From positions 84,746 to 148,745 of the forward strand of contig NZ_QPJU01000007.1 in assembly GCF_003337425.1 (NCBI RefSeq): a DNA stretch of 64,000 bases. Reading direction: 5' to 3'. The position numbers were made by a program, and so were the translations under genes. Under the pieces are notes generated by a model. The model saw only the letters and a list, made by a program, of their open reading frames with translations. It was not told where the DNA came from and did not search any database. The DNA comes from Extensimonas vulgaris. GTDB lineage: Bacteria; Pseudomonadota; Gammaproteobacteria; Burkholderiales; Burkholderiaceae_C. Shown here in pieces: positions 58,837-64,000 of this stretch (the first letter of the stretch is position 1; each line of letters begins with the position of its first letter).

Positions 58837-59822
58837 CGACTGCTTCCTCCAACCCCCTGCCCGTGCTCGCGATCGCCGGGCCCACGGCCTCGGGCAAGAC
58901 TGCGGCGGCGCTGGCCTTGGCGCAAACGCTTGCGCCGCACATGCCGGTGGAGATCATCAGCGTGGACTCGGCGCTGGTCTATCGCGGCATGGACATAGGC
59001 ACCGCCAAGCCGACGCTGGCCGAGCGCGCTGAGGTGCCGCACCACCTGATAGACATCCGCGAGCCAAGCCAAACCTACAGCGCCGCCGAGTTCGTGCACG
59101 ATGCCCGCAGGCTGATCGCCGAAATTCGCGCGCGCGCCGCCCTGCCCCTGCTCGTGGGCGGCACCATGCTGTATTTCAAGGCTTTGTTCGAGGGCCTGGA
59201 TGCCCTGCCCCCGGCCGACGCCAGCGTGCGCGCTGCCATCGACGCACGTGCCACCGCGCTCGGCTGGCCCGCGTTGCATGCCGAACTCGCGCGCATAGAC
59301 CCGGCCACGGCCGCGCGCCTGAGCCCCAACGACAGCCAGCGCATCCAACGCGCGCTCGAGGTGTGGCAATTGACGGGCCAGCCGCTTTCGACCCTGCAAA
59401 CTCACAAAAAAAGAGCTGCCAGCGCAGATCCAGCAAGCGCTACAGCCCTTTTTTCTTTAGAACCACAAAACCGCGCCTGGCTGCACGAGCGCATCGCGCA
59501 GCGTTTCGATGCGATGCTCGCAGCGGGTTTTCTCGACGAAGTGCGCGCCTTGCGTGCGCGCGGCGACCTGCACGCCGACCTGCCTTCGATGCGCAGCGTG
59601 GGGTACCGTCAGGCTTGGGAGGCGCTCGACGCCGAGGCAATGAGCGGTAACCCCCTCGACTTAGCGCACTTGCGCGAGCGTGGCATCGTTGCCACGCGCC
59701 AACTCGCCAAACGTCAGATCACCTGGCTGCGCGCCATGCCCGAGCGCCACACCATTGCTTGCGACCAGACGAAGGCCATAGACCACTTGGTGCAGGCAGT
59801 GATGCAGCGGCTGCGTTTTTGA
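58833..59822 (+). CDS. miaA: tRNA dimethylallyltransferase
   Basis: About 329 aa. Adds the isopentenyl group to A37 of tRNAs reading UNN codons. P-loop [12 protein letters not shown], the [16 protein letters not shown] block, [16 protein letters not shown] and [15 protein letters not shown] are all characteristic. ATG overlaps the MFS gene stop. Residues about 190-208 ([19 protein letters not shown]) are encoded by a REP-like repeat inserted in frame in a surface region; the enzyme core is intact. Confidence 0.96.
   Translation: MTTASSNPLPVLAIAGPTASGKTAAALALAQTLAPHMPVEIISVDSALVYRGMDIGTAKPTLAERAEVPHHLIDIREPSQTYSAAEFVHDARRLIAEIRARAALPLLVGGTMLYFKALFEGLDALPPADASVRAAIDARATALGWPALHAELARIDPATAARLSPNDSQRIQRALEVWQLTGQPLSTLQTHKKRAASADPASATALFSLEPQNRAWLHERIAQRFDAMLAAGFLDEVRALRARGDLHADLPSMRSVGYRQAWEALDAEAMSGNPLDLAHLRERGIVATRQLAKRQITWLRAMPERHTIACDQTKAIDHLVQAVMQRLRF
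59404..59458. repeat. REP-like repeat inside miaA, terminator-like
   Basis: CAAAAAAAG, then AGCTGCCAGCGC (59414-59425, same arm as the copy at 28712), then CAAGCGCTACAGCCC (59434-59448) and CTTTTTTCTTT. The arms pair imperfectly and end in a T-rich tract within the coding sequence, so it might partly terminate transcription inside miaA. Confidence 0.68.
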
Positions 59823-59828
59823 AAACTA

Positions 59829-59905
59829 GACTTACGCAAACAAGGATGCAGCAAAGCGTTGCGCCATGGGGCGAGCGCCTTGCCTGACCCCGATTTGCGT
59901 AAGTC
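59829..59905. repeat. 77-bp inverted-repeat element after miaA
   Basis: GACTTACGCAAA (59829-59840) and TTTGCGTAAGTC (59894-59905) are perfect inverted repeats flanking about 53 bp rich in GC with no coding potential. This could be a small MITE or the ends of a deleted insertion sequence; it lies between convergent miaA and hsp20. Confidence 0.65.
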
Positions 59906-59940
59906 GTGGAAAAATCAAAAAGCAGCGGCCTTTTTAGCTT

Positions 59941-60366
59941 TTATTCGATTTTCAGACGCTGCGCTGCGCTCGATTGCTTCTTGGGCAGGGTGAGCGTCAG
60001 AACGCCGTTTTCGTATTTGGCCTTGGCCTGTGCCGAATCGATTTCGGTGGGCAATTGGAAGCTGCGCTCGATGGCGCCATAGTAGCGCTCGGAACGCAAA
60101 ACCTTTTCGCCTTCTTTCTTTTCTTCTTTTTGCTGCTTCTCTGCACGCAAACTCACGACATTACCGTCGATAGACACCTGGATTTCGTCTTTGGAAACCC
60201 CAGGAATTTCTGCATGCACGGTGTATGCAGCATCGTCCTCTTTGACGTCGATTTTGATTTTGGAAGGATCTGGCAATAGATCGCCAGACAGAGGACGTAC
60301 ATAAAAAGCCGGCGCCAAATCTTTGAAAAAGTCGTCGAAAATGCTGCGTGGGACGAGAGAACTCAT
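59941..60366 (-). CDS. Small heat-shock protein (Hsp20/alpha-crystallin)
   Basis: About 141 aa. ATP-independent holdase. Alpha-crystallin domain (about 35-130): VHAEIPGVSKDEIQVSIDG, the RSERYYGAIERSFQLP strand with conserved R and F, and AKYENGVLTLTLPK, then a C-terminal RLKIE in place of the IXI motif. ATG 60366 follows AAAGGAG. A sigma-32-like promoter and an FNR-type box lie upstream. Lower GC than the neighbours. Confidence 0.95.
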   Translation of the reverse strand: MSSLVPRSIFDDFFKDLAPAFYVRPLSGDLLPDPSKIKIDVKEDDAAYTVHAEIPGVSKDEIQVSIDGNVVSLRAEKQQKEEKKEGEKVLRSERYYGAIERSFQLPTEIDSAQAKAKYENGVLTLTLPKKQSSAAQRLKIE

Positions 60367-60480
60367 GATGAAACTCCTTTGGTTCTGTGAAACATAGGCA
60401 AAAACACGCCGACCATCGGCATCTGCCTCACCGGTCATGCATGTCAAAAACACACGCATGCAACCGATGAAGATGCAAAT

Positions 60481-60509
60481 CAAATGGCAGCGATGAACGC
60501 CATTTCAAG
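60481..60509 (-). promoter_or_regulatory. Sigma-32-type promoter of hsp20
   Basis: Read on the minus strand: CTTGAAA (60509-60503), 15 bases, CCATTTG (60487-60481). This fits the heat-shock consensus CTTGAAA / CCCCATNT except for the first C positions. It lies 115 bases before the hsp20 start codon, in a stretch with no other gene. Confidence 0.62.
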
Positions 60510-60538
60510 AACCAATTGCTTCATCCAAAAGCATCGAC

Positions 60539-60552
60539 TTGACTTATATCAA
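60539..60552. promoter_or_regulatory. FNR/CRP-family box upstream of hsp20
   Basis: TTGACTTATATCAA matches the FNR/Anr pattern TTGAT-N4-ATCAA with one base different. Its centre lies about 70 bases upstream of the transcription start expected from the sigma-32-like promoter, a usual activator position. Oxygen-dependent control of hsp20 is inferred. Confidence 0.5.
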
Positions 60553-60590
60553 ACAATGGCTGATGCCCAGTCGCAGGGCATGTGGCGCTT

Positions 60591-60750
60591 GTGTAGTGTT
60601 TGATGCTTGATGCGACAAATAAAACCGATGGATTTTTGGTCTGGGCAAGGCGCAATCCGCAGCGATACCGGGTGGTATCGCGAGGATTTGCGACGCGGCC
60701 CAGGCCGAAAAGACGCGGTTTTATGTCGCAGATAGCGTCGAACACTACAC
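60591..60750. mobile_element. Palindromic MITE-like element, 160 bp, after livM
   Basis: Arms GTGTAGTGTTTGATGCT (60591-60607) and the complement of GTGTAGTGTTCGACGCT (60734-60750). The inner parts continue to pair, including ATAAAACCG with CGGTTTTAT, down to the central dyad CGATACC/GGTATCG (60663-60680). No coding capacity. The rest of the 388-bp gap 60367-60754 holds the hsp20 promoter region. Confidence 0.72.
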
Positions 60751-60754
60751 TAGG

Positions 60755-61750
60755 CTATTTTTGGATCGCTGCGCGTCGGCGGCTCATCCAGGCGACGAAC
60801 TCTCCCATGATGCCGCGGCGGAACGCAAGCACGCACACGACGAAGATCAGGCCCGTGATGATGGAGACGGACTCTCCCAGGGTCTGAAACCACTCCACGC
60901 CCGTCAGCCTCGCGAGGAAATAACCGAGTTCGCCGATCTTGTTTTCGACCAGCACCACCACGGTGGAGCCCGCGAGCGGCCCTGCCAGTGTGCCAAGCCC
61001 GCCGACCAGGGTCATCAGCACCACATGGCCTGAAGCCGACCAGTGCACGTCGCTGAGCGTGGCAAAGCCGAGCACCAAGGTCTTGAGCGAGCCGGCCAGC
61101 CCTGCCAACGCCGCAGAGAGCACGAACGCCAGCAGCTTGAAACGGTTGGTGTCGTAGCCCAGCGAGATCGCACGCGGCTCGTTTTCCTTGATGGCCTTGA
61201 GCACCTGGCCAAACGGTGAATGGATGGTGCGCACGATCAGCAGGAAAGCCGCCACGACCACGACAAGAGCGACGTAATACATCAGCAGATCGTTCTTGAG
61301 GTCGAGCAGCCCAAAGAGTTTGCCGCGCGGCACGCCCTGCAGGCCGTCTTCGCCGCCCGTAAAGGGCGCCTGCAAACACACGAAAAACAGCATTTGCGCC
61401 AGCGCCAGCGTGATCATGGTCGAGTAAATGCCCTGGCGACGTATAGCCAGGTAGCCCATGATGAGCCCCAGCAAGGCGCCGCTGGCCGTGCCCAGCAGCA
61501 GGCCGACTTCGGGCGTGAGGCCCCAGACCTTGATCGCGTGGCCGGCAACGTAGGCCGCGCCGCCAAAAAACGCTGCATGCCCGAAAGACAGCATGCCGGT
61601 GTAGCCCAGCAGCAGGTTGAACGCCGACGCAAACAGTGCAAAGCACAGCAGCGTCATCATGAATACGGGATAGGCGCCCAGCAGCGGTGCGAGCAGCAAG
61701 CCCACGAGCAGCAGGCTGTAGCCGAGGATGGAAATGCGGTGGAAAGTCAT
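60755..61750 (-). CDS. livM: Branched-chain amino acid ABC permease LivM-type
   Basis: About 331 aa, many TM segments. NLLLGYTGMLSFGHAAFFGGAAY and the EAA-like loop FGQVLKAIKENEPRAISLGYD are LivM signatures. Works with LivH as the membrane channel for branched-chain amino acids, amides or related compounds. It lies 12 bases after livH. No livG/livF ATPase genes follow; a palindromic element abuts the stop codon instead, so the ATPases must be elsewhere. Confidence 0.95.
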   Translation of the reverse strand: MTFHRISILGYSLLLVGLLLAPLLGAYPVFMMTLLCFALFASAFNLLLGYTGMLSFGHAAFFGGAAYVAGHAIKVWGLTPEVGLLLGTASGALLGLIMGYLAIRRQGIYSTMITLALAQMLFFVCLQAPFTGGEDGLQGVPRGKLFGLLDLKNDLLMYYVALVVVVAAFLLIVRTIHSPFGQVLKAIKENEPRAISLGYDTNRFKLLAFVLSAALAGLAGSLKTLVLGFATLSDVHWSASGHVVLMTLVGGLGTLAGPLAGSTVVVLVENKIGELGYFLARLTGVEWFQTLGESVSIITGLIFVVCVLAFRRGIMGEFVAWMSRRRAAIQK

Positions 61751-61762
61751 GCCGTCAGCCCC

Positions 61763-62647
61763 TCATTTTTCTTTGCCGAACAGGCCCGCGGGGCGGATCA
61801 GGAGGACGATGACCATGATGACGAAAACCACGGTGGAAGATGCTTCGGGGTAGAACACTTTGGTGAAACCTTCGATCACCCCGAGGCCCAGCCCCGTGAT
61901 GATGGAGCCAAGGATGGAGCCCATGCCGCCGATCACCACCACCGCGAACACGACGATGATGAGGTTTTGTCCCATGAGCGGTGTGACCTGGTACACGGGC
62001 GCAGCGAGCACGCCGGCAAACGCGGCGAGCGCGGCACCGAAGGCGTAGGTCAGCGTGATCATGACCGGCACGTTGACGCCGAAGGCTTCCACGAGCCGCG
62101 GATTCTCGGTGCCGGCACGCAGGTAGGCGCCCAGGCGCGTTTTTTCGATCACGAACCAGGTGACAAGACACACGGTCAGCGAGGCCAGCACCACCCAGAC
62201 GCGGTAATTGGGCAGCATCATGAAGCCGACGTCGGTGGCCCCTTGCAGCAATTCCGGCGCGTCGTAACCCAGGCCCGACACTCCGTAGATGGAGCGGAAA
62301 AAACCTTCGACCAGCAGCGTCAGCCCGAGCGTGAGCAACATGCCGTAGAGGTGGTCGAGCTTGTAGATCCAGCGCAGCAGCAGGCGCTCGATGAGCACGC
62401 CAAAAACCCCCACGAGCAAGGGCGCAACCAGCAGCATCACCCAGTAGTTGACGCCGAAATAGGTCGCTGCCATCCAGGTGAACAGCGCGCCCATCATGAA
62501 CAAGGCGCCGTGCGCGAAGTTGATGACATTGAGCAGACCAAAGATCACCGCCAGCCCCAGGCTGAGGATGGCGTAAAAAGAGCCGTTGACCAGTCCCAAC
62601 AAGAGCTGGCTCAACAGGCCGGGCAAAGAGACGCCGAAGATTTGCAT
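61763..62647 (-). CDS. livH: Branched-chain amino acid ABC permease LivH-type
   Basis: About 294 aa. SFYAILSLGLAVIFGLLNVINFAHGALFMMGA and RAGTENPRLVEAFGVNV (the loop contacting the ATPase) are typical of LivH, and the C-terminal VLLIRPAGLFGKEK is a family ending. Forms the inner-membrane permease with LivM. It follows the substrate-binding protein gene after 75 bases. Confidence 0.95.
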   Translation of the reverse strand: MQIFGVSLPGLLSQLLLGLVNGSFYAILSLGLAVIFGLLNVINFAHGALFMMGALFTWMAATYFGVNYWVMLLVAPLLVGVFGVLIERLLLRWIYKLDHLYGMLLTLGLTLLVEGFFRSIYGVSGLGYDAPELLQGATDVGFMMLPNYRVWVVLASLTVCLVTWFVIEKTRLGAYLRAGTENPRLVEAFGVNVPVMITLTYAFGAALAAFAGVLAAPVYQVTPLMGQNLIIVVFAVVVIGGMGSILGSIITGLGLGVIEGFTKVFYPEASSTVVFVIMVIVLLIRPAGLFGKEK

Positions 62648-62722
62648 GGATTCGCTGCAAAAAGGTGTGGAGGGGGCGCGCCGGCCAATCGGTTTATGCC
62701 GGCGCGCCGCGGCGACGCGGGG

Positions 62723-63929
62723 TCACTTCCAGAGCGCGCACTTGCTCTCGGCCTTGGTGGTGAACACCTGTTCGCCCGGCAGCTTTTTGATGAGCTTGTA
62801 GTAGTCCCAGGTGCCTTTGGATTCGGCGGGCGACTTGACCTGCATCAGGTACATGTCGTGCACGTAGCGACCGTCGGCTCGCAGGTAGCCCGAGCCGAAA
62901 AAGTCGTTCATCTTCATGTTGCGCCACGCTGCCATGACCTTGTCAGCGTCTATGCTCTTGGCGGCTTCCACAGCCTTGAGATAGTTCATCGTGGCCGAGT
63001 AGTCCGCAGCCTGGATTTCGGTCGGGCGGCGGTTGGTTTTCTGCATGAAGCGGTCGGCAAACTTGCGCGTCTCGTTGTTCATGTCCCAGTACCAGCTCGT
63101 GGTGAACTGCAGGCCTTCGGTGTTGCGCAGGCCCAGGCTGTGGATGTCGCTGAAGAAAATCAGCAGGCCGGCGAGCTTCATCGTCTTGGTGATACCGAAC
63201 TCCTTGGCGGCCTTGATCGAGTTGATCGTGTCACCCCCGGCATTGGCCAGGCCCAGCACCTGCGCCTTGGAGTTCTGCGCCTGCAGCAGGAACGAGGAAA
63301 AGTCCGACGCATTCAACGGATGGCGCACCGAGCCTAGCACGGTGCCGCCTTTGGCCTTGACGATGGCGCTGGTGTCGGCCTCGAGCGCGTGGCCGAACGC
63401 GTAATCGGCCGTCAGGAAGAACCAGGTCTTGCCACCGTTTTCGACGATGGTGCCGCCCGTGCCTTTGGCCAGCGCCACGGTATCGTAGGCGTAGTGCACG
63501 GTGTAGGGGCTGCACTGTTCATTCGTCAGGGCCGAGGTGCCGGCGCCGTTATTGATGAACACGCGCTTTTTCTCTTGTGCGACCTTGGCCATGGCGAGTG
63601 CGGCGCCCGAATTGGTGCCACCGAACACCATGGTCAGCCCCTGCGTGTCTATCCATTCGCGCGCCTTCGCGGCGGCGATGTCGGCCTTGTTTTGGTGATC
63701 GACGGTGAGCAGTTCGATCGGCATGCCGAGCACCTTGCCGCCAAAATCGTCGATCGCCATCTGGATCGCGACCGCACCATTCTTGCCCTCGACGTCGGCG
63801 TAAAGGCTGGACATGTCGGAGATGTAGCCGATTTTGACCTTGTCTTGCGCCACGGCGGCGCTGCTGCCGACAGCGGCCAGCAGGCATGCAAGGGCAATGC
63901 GGTGGTAAGTAAACGTTCGAAACCATCAT
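62723..63929 (-). CDS. Liv-type substrate-binding protein, signal peptide frameshifted
   Basis: Mature part of about 375 aa is a complete periplasmic-binding-protein type I chain (VKIGYISDMSSLYADVEGKNG; DHQNKADIAAAKAREWID; two lobes; WDYYKLIKKLPGEQVF near the end). In frame upstream of GTG 63853 lies an obvious signal-peptide core, IALACLLAAVGSSAAVA, but that frame has no ATG, GTG or TTG before a stop at 63926-63928. ATG-ATG at 63929/63926, after AAGGA, is in another frame and joins only if one base near 63910-63920 is removed. Either a sequencing error or an inactivated export signal. Confidence 0.8.
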
Positions 63930-64000
63930 GGATTCCTTGATTGGCGCAATAATTTCGTACCATGACCGTCCATGCCCCCGCTCGCTCATCCTCCAGCCGC

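Noticed and set aside
61220..63337. A long plus-strand open frame (about 705 codons) opposite livM, livH and the binding protein
   Set aside because: His/Gln/Arg-rich shadow of Leu/Val/Ala-rich membrane proteins; no start signals and no recognisable domain.

Overview
The window reads as chromosomal DNA of a GC-rich betaproteobacterium, most likely family Comamonadaceae (Acidovorax/Comamonas-like). The grounds are the gene content: single-chain methylmalonyl-CoA mutase with propionyl-CoA carboxylase, an E1-E2-E3 pyruvate dehydrogenase operon whose E3 carries its own lipoyl domain, tripartite RND pumps and Liv transporters. A second ground is a short palindrome-rich repeat with an AGCGC(A/T)AGCAGCT core, of a type I remember as scattered through that family. 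Genus and species cannot be fixed by reading alone. I saw no rRNA, tRNA, CRISPR array or complete insertion sequence.

Layout. 1-1755: end of rpiA, then an azlCD-type amino-acid exporter. 1875-5544 (minus): periplasmic glutaredoxin-like protein, oligopeptidase A, folD. 5629-8807 (minus): a PAS sensor kinase and FixJ-type regulator, divergent from aceE-aceF-lpdA (8991-15104). 15109-18371: SbmA/YddA-type ABC protein, CheX-like protein, and a small YgiT/DUF4258 toxin-antitoxin-like pair. 18487-28695: propionate/methylmalonyl-CoA block. It has a GntR regulator and operator palindrome, the mutase, an inserted vapBC, meaB, pccB, pccA, bioB (the cofactor of PCC made in the same operon) and a glyoxalase-fold epimerase candidate. 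28772-37710: an eight-gene minus-strand operon of RND adaptor, RND pump, small membrane protein, TolC-type channel, sulfide:quinone oxidoreductase, rhodanese, OsmC and DUF2892, divergent from a cysteine-containing ArsR regulator. It looks like a sulfide/reactive-sulfur detoxification and efflux unit.

37801-39505 is a small accessory island: two palindromic MITE-like elements flank gloA and a Phd/PIN toxin-antitoxin pair. 39543-45277: a secreted hydrolase, DedA, mutL and a QseBC-type two-component system. 45475-49891 (minus) is the most unusual locus. A GbsR/MarR-type regulator is followed by DUF2946, two micro-proteins (35 and 61 aa), a CydA-like membrane subunit fused to cytochrome c, a second CydA-like subunit and a separate cytochrome c. 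I interpret it as a cytochrome-c-linked member of the cytochrome bd superfamily, made of two related membrane subunits. 50098-56094: a heavy-metal-type RND system with DUF3240. 56208-59822: gdhA, a Bcr-type MFS pump and miaA. 59941-60750: hsp20 with a sigma-32-type promoter and an FNR-type box, then a third palindromic element. 60755-63929 (minus): livM, livH and a Liv substrate-binding protein whose signal peptide appears frameshifted.

Themes across the window are redox and sulfur stress, propionate catabolism, and short palindromic repeats. Several repeat copies lie in frame inside essential genes, and one appears to serve as the propionate operon terminator.
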